The position numbers were made by a program, and so were the translations under genes. A stretch of 64,000 nt of DNA, from the NCBI GenBank assembly GCA_001643675.2, contig LSRY02000033.1, positions 310,001 to 374,000 of the forward strand. The letters are read 5' to 3'. Position 1 is the stretch's first letter. Each line of letters opens with the position of its first letter. Shown piece after piece: positions 11,301-24,500 of this stretch. The stretch comes from Monocercomonoides exilis. Taxonomy: Eukaryota > Preaxostyla > Oxymonadida > Polymastigidae. The notes under the pieces are model-generated. The model worked only from the letters and a program-made list of their open reading frames with translations, made no database searches and was not told the DNA's origin.

Positions 11301-14300
11301 CTGGGAAAAACGCCTCGATCCACTCGTCTTTGGCCTTCTTTCCTTTCGCAAAGCGGCCAATCACATCCATCAGCACATTCAGCACGCCCTGCGTGGCAAA
11401 GAGCTCGTGTGCCTGTGGATTGCACGACAGATTCATCAGCCCTGCTGACACGCGCAGTGAAAGCGATTCACGAAGCGCTGTGAAGAAGCCTGGGTGGATG
11501 TTTGGTGGATACATCGAAGAGGATGTGGGTGTCAAAGCTGGCTGTGCGGACTCTTCTGTCATCGAGTTCAGAAGCACGGCAAATGGCTTGATGATGTTCT
11601 CCTTCAGAAGAACAGACAGTTTTTCCTCTGAATAGATTGAAATGGTATTTGTTGAGATAAATTAAGAAAATTTAAGAAAAATAGGTATTATTGTAAATAT
11701 TGATAAAAACAATAAGTTATTAAGAAATAATTCAAAATATTAATCAAGAACACACTGTACAGGCAGAGATTTGCCAGCAATCCACAAGCCACAATGGAGA
11801 TTTCTCTCTTCTTTCTGACGTTTGTGCTGATTGTCTTCAAAAGCACCTTCACCAGCTGCAGATCAAACACTCTGTGCTTTTCCTTCACGAAAGGCTCCAG
11901 CAGATAGACAGGTTGTGGTGCAGAGCCGCTTGGAGAAGAAGAAGGAGAAGGCAGAGGCGATGAGGAAGGTGAGGGTGAAGGAAGAGGAGAAGGAGCAGGA
12001 GATGCGAGAGAAGACGAAGAAGGAGAGGCAGGAGCGGAGAAGGATGCCATGTAATACAGCTGGTTGGATGGGAGTGATTCGAGTGGAAGAGTCAGAGCAA
12101 AGAAGCAGAGAACAAGTGAGTGTGCGACAGTCGGCTTGGGCAGATCAGACTTGCCAAGCATCCGCACAATCATTGCGGGGATTTGTGTGCAGTTCAGAGA
12201 AATGTTCAGAGATGCTGGAATGAAACGAATTGTATTGAATAAAATAAAATGTAGTTGAAATATTGATGATATAAGTTATCAATAGCAAGAAAAATATGGT
12301 GAAAAAAAGAAAGAAATGCATTTAGCATTACAAAATTTATTTAAAATGTTTATTAAACAAAGTGAATATACAGGCAAATTTTTTCTTTTCTTCTTTCTCT
12401 TTCCCTCATTCACTCAAATCATAAAACACTTTCATCCTCCATCCTTCATCAATCAATCATTGTCCCAACATACCATCATGTGCCAAGTTCCTGACAGCTG
12501 CAAGCGACCTCAGCAGCGTCTTCTCTGACGTGTTTATGTGCAAAAACACAGACTGCAATCCTTCACTTATTCCAAGCTTTATTTCTTTCTCTTTCCCTTT
12601 CTCGTTCTTCTTCTCGTCAGATGCATGCGCCAAGCCAGGAAGATGCGCTCCGCTTTCTTTTGAGTTCGGTTCCTCTTGTTTGGCTGTGGAATCTCCGTTG
12701 TTGTCTTTCCCCTTCGAAGCTGCTGAAGAAGAAGAAGAAGAAGAAGACGATGACGAAGAATTCATTTTCTCATATCTTGTTTGCATCTTCGCCACTCTTT
12801 CTTTCACCTCTTCGTCCTCATAAGGAGTCAGCACAGGTGACATGTACTTCAAAATCACTGGATTTGTGCCAATGTTGGCGATCACTGAAGATGTCAGTGT
12901 CAGAATCGAGTTGTCCTTCCCCACGTGCGACAAGAGGAGGCGGAGGAAGAGATAAGAGAACGGAACAAAGCGGCTGCTGGAGGAGGTGAAGAGATGATAG
13001 CAGAATTGCTCTGTTGTTGGGGGTGGGAAGGATGAAGAAGAAATTGTTTAATAATAAGAATAGTAATAAATGATGCGAGTAAGAATCAACGAGGGGGAAA
13101 AAAAGAAAGAAAAAGAAAGAAGAAATAAACATAACAGTTCAAAACAAATAAAAAACCAATAGATTTCACAAAAATAACTCAATCCACACCATCATTCATC
13201 AGATTCAACAGAGCTTCCAATGCAGTCTTCGTCACTTTCTTTTCTCCTTCTTCGCAGTCTCCATACTCCACAAGAACTGAATGAATAAGTGCTATCAAAC
13301 ACATTTCAGCCTCACTCATTTCTTTGTCTGTGCATTTTTCTCCTTCTCCTTCTCTTTCTTCTCCTCCTTCTCCTTCTCCTTCTCCCAGTCCTTTCTCCTT
13401 CATCCCTCCATTTTCGTTCATTCCTTCTGCGCCATTGACAATCGCACCAATCGTATCAGACGAAGACGAAGGCAGCATCAAAGGCAATGAAGAAGATGAT
13501 GATGAGGCTGAAGCAGAAGTCAAAGCAGCTGATGATTCAACTGCTGCTGCATCGTCAAGAGAAGAAGGGCTGGCTCCGAAGAGAAGCTGTTTGGAGGCGT
13601 AGTCCAGCGAGACAAGCTGAATGAAATGGAATCCCTGTGCCAGAACAGACTGAAATGACAGAGAAGAAGAAGAGGAGGAGGAAGAAGAAGCAGAAGAAGA
13701 AGAAGAGTTAGACAATGAAGAAGAAGAGGCTGAAATAGACATCGCATTCGGTGATGTTAAGGATGCTGCTCCATCAGCAGCATTTCCACTTTCATTCGCC
13801 TCTTTTCCTTCTGCTTTCTTTCTGTGGGCAGAAGTGTCGAAGATAAATAGCAAGAAAGCGGGTATAAGAGACAGATCACAGTTGAACCGTAGCGTCTTCT
13901 CATCATTTTCTTTATCAGAATTTTCAGCATTGCCAGACAAGTTATCTCCAAAGGCAATTGAAGAAGAAGAAGAAGAAGAAGATGATGATGATGATGATGA
14001 AGGGAATGAAACAAATCCTTGTTCTTCGCTCACTTGCTCGTCTTGTCTGTCGATTGTCTTGTTGGAAGCACCGGGCGATGAAAGATAAGCACAAACAGAA
14101 GAAGTTGGAAGAGAAAGCGCAAAAGACGTCAGAATTTCGAGTGAAAGTCGCTGCAGAGCAAACAGATCAAGATTGTCGAGGTTGCTCACCTTTTTCAATT
14201 CTTCTTTTGTTTTGTTGGATTCTGGTTTGCTTTCTTTCTTTTCTTCTTTCTTTGTCTCTTCTTTTTTATCTTGTTCACCTTCTTTTTCTTTTTCTCCTTC

Positions 14301-16404
14301 TCCTTCTCCTTCTCCTTCCTTCTCCTTCCTCTCCTCTTTCACCTCAAACTTGTCCGAAAGCAGCAGCACATTCAACAAAAGCTGCATCCAATCGTCGTTT
14401 TCCACAATCTGCTTCTTCATCAACAACCTCGTCTTCACCTCTTCTTCAACTGGATCTGCTGCCACTTTGTTAACACCAAGTGCCATTCCAATAGGAGAAG
14501 CAGCAGGAGAGAGAGAAGATGAGGAAGAAGAAGAGGATAATGTAGAAGAGGAAGCAGATGATGACAATGAAGAAGAAGAAGAAGAGGAAGAAGAAGAAGT
14601 TGATGAAATAACATTCATTGCTTCGTTAAAGTTCAAGCAGAGAGACAAAACAGAAGACAGTGCAAAGAAGAGAGATTCAATGAGAATAGCTGGTGTGGGT
14701 GCACAATCAGAAACATCAAACAAGAAACACTCATTCAGCAGACTCGACATCGAATCAAACAGAAAAGAAAGAAGAGATTGAGAAAGAGAGGAAGAAGAAG
14801 TAGAAGCAGAAGAGGAAGAGGAAGAGGATGATGCTGCAGAAGAAGAATAAGAAGAAGAAGAAGGCTTTGGAGCGTTGTTCTTCATCGACTGTGAAATAAT
14901 CAGCGAGGACAGGTTGCTGTGCATCAGAAGGCGATGGACAAGGCCCAAACACGAATGGAGCACCCTCACATCAAATGAAGGCGAATAACGAGACGCGAAA
15001 AGTGGATGAGAAGCAAACGAATCGTCAGAAGAGGTTTTCTTGTCAGCATCTTCTTCTTCGTCTTCGTCGTCTTCGTCATTGTCATCAAGCCCATCATCAT
15101 CATCAAAGATATCATCATTGTCTTCTTCTCCTTCTCCTTCTCCTTCTCCGTCTTTCTCCTTCTCTTTCATTTTCTCCTTATTCTCTTCCATTCTGTAGAA
15201 CTTCTGCACTCTTCCAACAATCCTCTTCATAATCCTTGCCCTTCTCCTCTTCTCTTTCCTTGCTTTTCCTTCGTTCCCACTTTCCCTCCACTTCTTCGTC
15301 AAAACATCCACAAACTCCAAAATAACACCAAACACATTGTCCTCCACCAGATTCGCTGCAAACGAAGGCGAGCGCGCCAGGATGATCAGCAGCGACAGGA
15401 GCGACAGCACAGACGGCGTCTCCTCTTCCTTCTCTGCCTCTTCTGCCTCCAGCTCTTCTGTCTTCATCGCATCGCTGCTTTCTCCATTTTCTCCTTTGTT
15501 TCCATTCTCTCCATTCTCTTCATTCTTTCCTTTGTTTCCTTTGTTTCCGATAGCTTCTCTTTCTTCGCTTTGCGCAGAGAACGTGTGGATGGCAGTGTCT
15601 GCCTCGTTCTCTTTCGTCTGAAGAAGTCGCTTCAGTCTGAGCTGAGTGGACTGCTGGCGGAGGAAAGCAGAAAGCGTGTGGGTGAATTGAGGAGAGGAGA
15701 GGTAGTCACAGAAGGGATACACAACAGAAGAAGAAGGAGAAGAAGGAGAAGAGGAAGAAGAAGAGGAAGAAGAGGAAGAGGAAGAAGCTGATGATGTTTG
15801 TGAGGGAACAGAGAAGACGATGAAGTTGCAGAGGATTTGATATGCGAGCTTAGATGGCTTTCCGACAAGAGAAAACAGGACAGACAACGCAGAGGAAGGA
15901 GTTGCAGCAGCAGCAGAAGAAGAAGATGATGATGATGATGATGAAGTTGAAGTTGAAGAAGAAGAAGACGAATCTGCAATAGGAAGCGTTGGCTGTTTGA
16001 ACTTGGGGCATTTGAAGAGGGCAGCTGTCTGCTGGGTGGGAAAGAGAGAGGACAAGAAGAAGAGGAAGATGTGTTGCAGTGGGAGTGAGGATGAATTTGA
16101 GGGTAAGTTTGGAAGAAGCGCTTGAGAAGAGGAAGAAGAGGAAGAAGAAGAAGCAGAAGAAGAGGGAGAAGAAGGAAGTAAAAGAGCGCAGGCAGCAGGA
16201 GAAAGAGAGAGATTTCGGAGGAGGAACAAGGAAGAGAAGCGGATGTTAGCGGAGAGAAGGGACGAGATGGGGAGAGGAAGAAGTGGAAGGGAAGAGCTGC
16301 TTTGAGAAGAAGAGGAAGAGGAAGAAGAGGAAGAAGAGGAAGAAGAAGCTGATTGTGATGCAGTTTGTTTGGTCATTCGAGAAGAATCGTTTGATTTAGC
16401 AGAA

Positions 16405-16436
<32 letters not shown>

Positions 16437-19400
16437 TGATGATGATGAGAGGAAGATAAGTGGAGTTGCAAGTGCAAATGTGTCAAGCTTCATCAGCGGA
16501 GCACGGCAGTTGTCTGTTTGATGAGAAGAGAGGAATAAAAAGTGATTAAGAGAAAGAAATACAAATTGAAAGAGATTAAAGATTGCAAGCAAGAAAAAGC
16601 GATTGGAGAAAATAAGAAAAAGAAAAAAGAAAAATAAAATATTTTGAAAGAAAAAAAAGAAAAAAAGAAAGAAAAGAAAAAAACATTAAATCAAAAGCAA
16701 ACCATATAAATGAATGGAAAATACAATGAAACAAAAACAATTCACCAACCATTTAATATTCTTCACTCAAAAATCTCTTTCTTTCTTTCTTTCTTTCTTT
16801 CTTTTCCTTTTCCATATTAATTTATTAATTCACTTATTTACCCTTATATCACACACCATCCAACGAGAACAGACACAGCACATTAAGCGCCTGCTCCACC
16901 ACTCTCATCTTCAGCTCCATCAATTCTTTGTCCTTCGCATTTTCGCTTTTTCTCTCCTTTGTTTGAGGCAAATCAGCAGCTTCTGCTGTTTCTTTGAGTT
17001 TTTCTATGATTCCTTCTGTTGAATTGAGAACTGAGGTGTTATTGTTCCAGACATGCTGCATTTTTCTAAGGGCATCCACAACAGACAGAAGAATAGATGG
17101 AACAGATGTTTGCAAAAGAGAAGAAGAAGAGGAGGAAGAAGAGAGAGAGAGAGGAAGAGAAGGAGAAGAAGAAGGAGAATGAGGAAGAGAAGAGGAGGAG
17201 GAGGAAGAAGAAGAAAGAGTGGAAGAAGAAGGAGAAGGTGTTAGAGAGAGAGAAGCTATTGGCTGTAAGGGAGAGCGCTGGACGATGGCAGAGCGAGAAG
17301 AAGAAGAAGAAAGGAGAAGAGAAAGAAGATGGAGGATGTTTCTGGAAAGAGAGAGAAACGACGAGAAGGAGAGAGAGGCAGATGAAACAGAGGAGGAAGA
17401 AGAAGAGGAAGAAGAAGAAGCGGAAGAAGATGATGATGATGATGAGGCAGAAAGAGAATTATCAGAAGAAGAAGAGCAGCAGAAGAGCTTCAATGCAGAT
17501 GGGATGATGTCAACCAATGAAGATGAAGTTAATGTGACAACAGTTCGTTCTGAATGAAAAGAATGTGTTGGATAAATAAAATATCAAATAATTAGTTAAT
17601 GTGACAAGTGATTCAGAAATAATAGCAGGAAACGGAGAATATATACATATATAAATAGATAGAAAGAAAGAAAGTTTTTTGAAATCAACAAAAATAATGC
17701 ATCCGATAAACAAAAGCATTATTCCATGGAATGAAAATCTATGCTTTTTTTTTTCATTTATTTATTTCTTTATTTTCTTCACATAGCAACACACCATCTT
17801 CCGCCAAAAAGCTCAGCAGCAGGAAATGCTTCTCAATAATCTCAATGCACCTTTCTCTTTCTCTCTCGTCTCTCTTCGCATCTCTTTCTGCTTTCTTCTT
17901 CCTCTTCTCTTGCAGCTCAATTGGAACATCTTCTTCTGGTTCTTTTTCTTCTTTCTCTTTCTCTTTCTCTTTCTCTTTCTCTTCTCCTTTCCCTGCTTCT
18001 TTGTTCTCTGCCTTTGCTTTTTCTTCCATTTTCCCTGTTTTCTGCTCATCGTTGCCTTTTCCTTTGTCTTTTCCTTCTTTTCCATCTTTCTCTTCTTTTT
18101 GTGTGTTTCTCTTTTCTTCTCTGCTGATTTGCGACGAAAGCGTCGAAAGCAGAAAGTTCAGCGTATCGCCTGAGCACAATGCAGGAAGAGACTCACCTGG
18201 TGAAATAAAAAAAAAAAAAAAAGGAGAAAGAAAGAAGGAAAGATGGTTAGCAAGTTAGAAAGAAATAGGAAAAAATGAGTTATGAGTGGAAAGACAAGCA
18301 AATGCAAAAAAAATGTAAAATCATTACAATATAAAACAAAGAAAAATAGCATTCATCAAAAAATAAAAAGGAGCAAATGAAACAACACATTCTCAAATCT
18401 AATCCATCTCCCTCTCTTTCCCTCACATTCTCTCCCTCCACAACACACTGGACAGCGCCAAGTTCACAAAGCACTCATCGACTGCTAAGCAGAGGCACGA
18501 CATCTTCTCCACCACTTCTCCACACTCCATCTTCGGCGGCGGCGGTGGAATCGCAGCCAGCTCATCCTTTTCGCTCTTCAGCATCGCCTTCTTCTCCAAC
18601 TCGGCCCTTCTCGCTGCTCGCTTCGCAGCGGCGCTGTCTGCTTTGTCGGTCGCACTGGATTTCTCGTTGGATTGAGAGGAAGAGGAATCAGAGGAAGAAG
18701 AAGAAGAAGAGGAGGAGGAGGAGGATTTGGTTGCTGCCTGTGGAAGAGACAAGAGAGAGAGGAAGCCGGACGATAAGATGGATGAACGTTGAGATCCTAA
18801 AAATAAATGAATACGTGAATGAACAAATAAATAAATAAGAAAGAACAGAAATAACAAATGTTATTACGAAGATTGTAAAATTTTTGCATCCAATTGCGAA
18901 ACACATAAAATTTATAAAAGAGGAACAGAAAAAAAAAACAGTGTTTTTCCCATACTTTTCTCTGACATCAGCCGAACAATGCACAAGAATTCGAGCGCAC
19001 ATCTCAGCCGAATCGGCATTCGTGCTTCGTCGTCGCTTTCGTCTTCATCTTCTTTTATTTCCTCTTCCATTTCTTCTCTCACCTTTTGCACTTTCTCCTC
19101 TGCCTTCCGTTTCTCCTCCTCCTCTTTCTTCTTCTTCTCTTCTTCTTCTTTTTTCTTCTTCTCTTCTTCTTCTCTCTTCTTCTCTCTCTCTTTCTCTCTC
19201 ACTGTCATCGACGCATACGCCACTTCTCTGTCGTATTTGTCCCGCTTCTCCTTCTCCTTCCTCTCCAGCTCCTTCTTCACCTCCTCCCGCTTCGCTTCAT
19301 AGTCTCCTTTGTTCTTCTCGTCCACTTCGGTGATGTAGTCCTCAATGTTCGCCTTGATCACCCCAACAAGCTCTTTCATCCCTTTCGTCGTTCCGCACAG

Positions 19401-20524
19401 AGCTAGACGCGAGGCTTCGTCTTAATAATTGTTCGATTTTTTAAAAAAAAATGAAATATTTCAGTTTTTTTTTCATAAAAATAAAATTAAAGAAATAAGG
19501 AAAAGAAATACAATGAGAAAGAAAAATGCTAATAAAAACTGAACGAAAGGTTTATTTTCAAACTATGTTCGCAAAGTTGTCTGATCATCGTAACTGCGCC
19601 AAGTGTGATCTGATCAATTTGCTCTTTCATTCGTTTTTTCTGCTCAGAAGCTGCTGATACTGTAGACAATTTGCTTTTTCCATCTTTGCCAGCTTTGGAG
19701 GTTGAAATGTTAATGGACTCTTGGCTGGCAGATGTCAAGTGAAGTGTGAATTGATTTTCAACTAAGAACATCAATGCTTTCATTCCTCCGATTGAAACAA
19801 ATGATTCAATTGTTGAATCTTAATGCAAATTAGCATGAAAATTTTACAGTTTTATAAAAATATCCCAGTTCATTTGAAATGAATTAATTGTACTTAAGAA
19901 AATATAACAAACCATTCACAAGAAGAATTGATAACAATTTCAGAGCTGAAAACAAAAGAGAAGCCTGAGTGCTTTTAAAAAGCAAAATACGCAGCAAAGC
20001 CTCAAGTCCACCGTTTTCTTGAAGCATTCTTAGATTTGTTTCTAAAGTATATTTTTGTTTCAAATTTTTGAAATGTCAAATTTTAAACCAAATTATTTTT
20101 GAAAATGACAAAGGCAATACCTTCTTGTGCAAAGCGCGAACACAAGTCACAAAAGAATGCAAGAAACGCATGATCAAGTGATTTTCTGAAAAAAACATTT
20201 TAAAAATAGATTTCTCTAAAAAACATCACAAACTGTAAAATTGAAATCATTTTAAGAGTTAAATTTGCTGATTCTTCTGGAATATAAAATGCGTCTGGAT
20301 CTGTCTCCAAAATGAGACGACAGCGAACAGAATACTCGTATGTTTTCCGTTCGTCTTCTGTTTCAATTGCTCTCCATAACGGCTCAAAAAAGTCTAAAGG
20401 AAAAATTAGAATAATGAAATGACAATTGCATCAAACCTTGTTGAGTCATGAAAGGGAGAGATAACTCAAACGAAAATAACTGATCAAATGCATAATGTGT
20501 TTTCAAAGATTTAAAAAAATATTT
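8317..20524 (-). CDS. Giant armadillo-repeat protein, 13 exons
   Basis: Exons in transcript order: 20524-20437, 20393-20234, 20185-20121, 20041-19913, 19818-19564, 19420-18956, 18796-18449, 18196-17795, 17549-16857, 16513-13190, 13010-12474, 12214-11756, 11627-8317. They join without a stop to 3,411 residues ending in TAA, and every junction keeps frame. Helical ARM/HEAT-type units recur: NGGLEALLRILL, SIGGMKALMFLV, CGTTKGMKELVGVIK, CGGVELMQDMI, and NCTQIPAMIVRML. Between them lie long Ser homopolymers and Glu/Lys/Asp-rich loops, especially in the 13190-16513 exon. I cannot name an orthologue; a cytosolic scaffold is a structural inference. The 5' end is unresolved: the acceptor CATCAG before 20524 is intron-like, and the first coding exon must lie further right. 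Eleven of twelve introns are phase 1. The 5' exons are AT-rich and the last exon is more GC-rich. Confidence 0.8.
16774..16804. repeat. (CTTT)n microsatellite in an ARM-gene intron
   Basis: About seven tandem CTTT units on the plus strand, in the 343-nt intron between exons 17549-16857 and 16513-13190. It lies near the donor side of the intron, so it is not an acceptor pyrimidine tract. Confidence 0.85.
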
Positions 20525-21518
20525 CTGATGAAAACAGAAATGAATTAATGTTAATAAACAAAAAAAGAATGCACAAAAAATCGAAACACTTGAATGTTTA
20601 AAAAGAACAATCATTAAAGTTGAAATACAATTATTATTTCGTAACAAATTTTCGAAAATGTTGAAATTTAACTAACATTAACTTTATTGAAATAAAACAT
20701 TTCTTGTTCTTTGTTGATATCTTGCACTCACCTGAATATATCCAACATATGTATAAGTTGAGATATATTGGATTATTTAATAAATCTTGTTTCAAGATGA
20801 AAATCAGAAAATGTTTTATTAAAAATGGTGAATTGTACATATTTTTTTTCAAATTGCTGAATAACGGAAAAAAATAAAATAGAAGCAGTTATGATAACTT
20901 TGAAGCAAGATTATTATTGACAAAATATATACGTATCATCTGCAGGTGGAAAAAATGTTAAAAAAAAAATGAACGAAAAAATGGTGTTTTCAAGAAAATT
21001 TTGTGTGAATAGAAATTTTCATTTAAAGAGAAAAATGTTCACAATTGCTAAAATTGAATTTATAAGTAATGTATCCGATTTGAAAAATAAAATTCTTTGA
21101 ATAAATAAATTCTGATTTCGAATTATTAATGGAGTTGAAATCTGATAATTAACTTCAAAGAAAGCTTAAACACACAAAAGGATCTTTCTTTTTAAAATAC
21201 AAAAGCAATTTCTCTGATGTGAATGAGTGATTCAAGAAACTTCAAAACTCAAAAATAAAAGGTTAATTTTTAATAAAGATATCCTTACCACTCACAATAA
21301 TTAACGAGTTCAAGTAAAAATACAAACAAAAAAACATGAACAAAAAATCTAAGAAATCGCACACAGAAAACCTTATTATTAAATAAACGCATACATATAT
21401 CGACAAACAACTCTATAAACAGATTGATGAAAAAATAAGATATTATTTGTCTCACTTAGAGCAAATTTTGGTTGTATAAATTGTATTTGAAGTTTTTTTC
21501 AAATCCATTTCGTTTGCA
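20525..21518. other. AT-rich spacer, probably holding the first ARM-gene exon(s)
   Basis: Both flanking genes are on the minus strand. Just left of 20650 the sequence looks like an intron end leading into the ARM exon at 20524 (pyrimidine-rich tract, then CATCAG). A donor-like CAG|GTGAGT on the minus strand near 20733 is the best nearby splice signal, but its phase does not join cleanly to the next exon, so I do not assign a first exon. The stretch 20900-21518 shows no gene. Confidence 0.45.
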
Positions 21519-24500
21519 TCATCTAGCGCTTTCTTTTCCGTTTGATTTTTTTTCTTTTTCAGTTTGTGAGCTTGACTCCACCATCTCATAGTCAATAGCA
21601 TCTGAGACTGTAATCATTGCAGCTCCTTTTGGAAAGCGCTGGATAAACTCCCTCTTCAGACACAAAAGAGTCGGCCTCGCATTCCCTTCTGCTGAAAGGC
21701 ATCCTTTCACAATCCCCACCATCGAACATTTCTTAGTTGCATGAATGTTCGGTCTCTCTCCATTCACAATTTTCTGTCCGGCAACTTCCGCTTCGTATTC
21801 TCCAAACGGGATCTGAAGAGTCAGGCACTCCCACAACATCATCCCGATCGAAAATGAAACTGACTCCTTTGTTGCCATCATCTTCTTATTGATTAACAAC
21901 TCTGGTGCCTTCCACCTCAGGCACTCTTTTTTGAAACTATCTTCATCCTCAAAGGCAGATGAAGGAAGTGAGTCATCATCATCATCATCACCACTGGCAG
22001 ATGTCACAACTGTTGATGAAGAGATAGATGATGAATCAGAGTCTGATGAGCAGTCAGAGTGAAGCACGATGCAAATAACCATATGTTCAGAGAATAACAC
22101 AATATGAGGACTCAAATTAGCAAGTGATGGAAGCTCATTTTCCATTTCGTCAAAGGAGTGGAGCGCAAGATTAGCCACCCAGAACAGGATCTGGGCTGCT
22201 GTCATCTCTCTTTGTTGAAGACTATCAATATCCATTTCTTTCTTCTCGTTCCTTCCGTGGAGCAACATGAATAATGAATCCCTCAGATCCACAATCAGCT
22301 TTTCATGAGGCGAGGAGCAGGCCATGGCATCCACCAGATTCGACATCGATGAGGTTGTTGGACACAAATCCTCCCCACGAACAAATGTGGATTCTGTGTC
22401 TGAAGTGTCTATTGTGGAAGTGGTTGAAGTGGATGAAATCGATGGCGATGGAGTCTGCTTTCGAATTTCCTCTTCTTCATCTTTCTCCAGCATCCATTGA
22501 GGAATCTTGTCTGAATCTCTCCCCAGAATGTATTCAGTTGATCCGCTCTCACTCAACAAATGCTCAGATGACTCTGAGTGTCCCAAGCTTTTCTCATACA
22601 CCCTCTTCTTGATCCTCTCTTCATTCTTCTTCTCAGCCTCCCTCTCAGCCCTCCTCCACTGAGCCTCGGGTGACATCTCCATCGTCACCATCTCAAACGC
22701 CTTCGGATCCTTCCTCATTGTGTCTTCCACAATTATCTCCAATTCCTTTGTTCGTCTTTTTTGTTTCCTCCACCGAACAGCAAGAACAATTGATACAATT
22801 AAAATGATCAAAAGCAACACAACCAGCATAACAATTACAATCAATGCCCATGATGATTTTCCTTCTTTTCCTCCTTCAACCAAATTATCATTTCCAGTCT
22901 TCGATTCTGTTTTATTCTTCAGAATAACAAACTCAGTTGAAGATGGATTAATGGCATCCCCAAATAGAATGCAACTGTAAACATCTGCAGTGTCTGGTGC
23001 ATCTGAAATCACTGTTGCTTGTATTTTGCCGATTGTGCTGTTCTCAGCCACAAAGCCGTCTTCGTGGAAATCGTGCTTGTCGATCAGCTCCACATCACCG
23101 ATGGCTGTGATGATGCGGAAGGACAGATTGCAGGGGAGGAGCAGGGTTCCTCTGAAGGTCAGCACAGCTTCATTGCCTTCTATGCTTGTGTCGATCGCTT
23201 GGAGGGTTGGTATGAAAAACGGAGATGGCCTTTCAGCAGCCAAGCCAGACAAAGTGCATCCGTCGCTGAGGATCCAAAGAGACGTGTTGTCCTTCAATCC
23301 ATCACCGCCTTTCAGACTGACTACATCAAGCAACCCAGAATTGGCACAAAATATATTTCTTCTAGAGGAAGGATATTGATTGATTGAGGGATTGTTATTG
23401 GATAACTCTCCTTTTTCAATAGACGCATTTCCACCAAAAATGGATAGGCCTCCATTTGGTGATTTTGAAATAAAAGACTCGTCAATGGAAATGGAGCTGT
23501 TTTTTGAGTCAATTAACGATCCATTCCATTTGCAGATTTCATCTCTGCCATTGAATATGAATAAATTGTGAGAGCTGTTGTTGGATGCCTTCCCTTCAAA
23601 CTGACATGATTTAATATTAACTTTAAAACAGTTTGAGAGCACAACCATTTCCCCAAGCTTCATTTCACTTGAAAGACAATCAGAAAATGTGCAATTTGAC
23701 AAACTGAGTTGGTAATTAGGCAAGCGGCAGTTGAGGCAAGAGGCAGAACCTGATGAAGTTATTCTTTTCAGTTTGATAAGAGATAATTCAATAGAATATT
23801 CATCATTTGTTGGCCCTGATAGATAATCACTTTCCATCTCAATGAAAGAACCACTCTGTACGACGCAATCTGACGCTTCCACTTTCTCGATTGATCCATT
23901 CATCTTCTTCAGATATATTGAACTTATCGCAGTGCGTACTTTTTCCAAATAGAGCTGCTGCAGTTGAATCCTTCCTCCTTCGCACTCAACGGTTCTCGTG
24001 CAATTCAGATTCTTCATCTTTATTTCCTCCAAAATGAGCACTCCGTATGTGGCTGAAATAAGTTTCGGAACAACCGGTGCTCTATCTGCTTCCCCGCAGA
24101 ATTCACACGAAACAAGTGAAACTTGCCCAGAAGTGATGAAAAATACGGATGAATGAAGCGATGTGAAGTCAGCTGCCAGTTTGAAGCTTACGCTTTCTAT
24201 CAGCACATTATCCTCAATGAAAATTACATATTCGCGAGTCTTGCTCAGAGATTGTCCAAATGTCACGTTGACATTCTCTCTTCCGAGTGATTTCACCTCC
24301 ATCTTCGCAAAGTCGCACTCCCGCTCGATCTCACTGCATCCATCAATCAGTAGTCGTGCTGCATAATCAATTATCATATGCTCCAGCCCTTGTCCCACAG
24401 TCACGCATGGATGATCCACTTTCCCGCATTGCCGTCCATTTGTTCCGTTCTTCTCTGCCAGTGATGACACAATGATTGTGCTTTGTTGGTATATTGTCAC

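Noticed and set aside
13281-16500. Numerous plus-strand Glu- or Arg-rich frames across the ARM gene
   Set aside because: They are complements of poly-Ser and acidic stretches; the minus-strand exon is open for over 1,100 codons with in-phase splice sites at both ends.
20634-20852. Minus-strand frame of 72 codons as first exon of the ARM gene
   Set aside because: The nearby CAG|GTGAGT donor would leave phase 1, which gives a stop on joining to the exon at 20524; no other splice pair was convincing.
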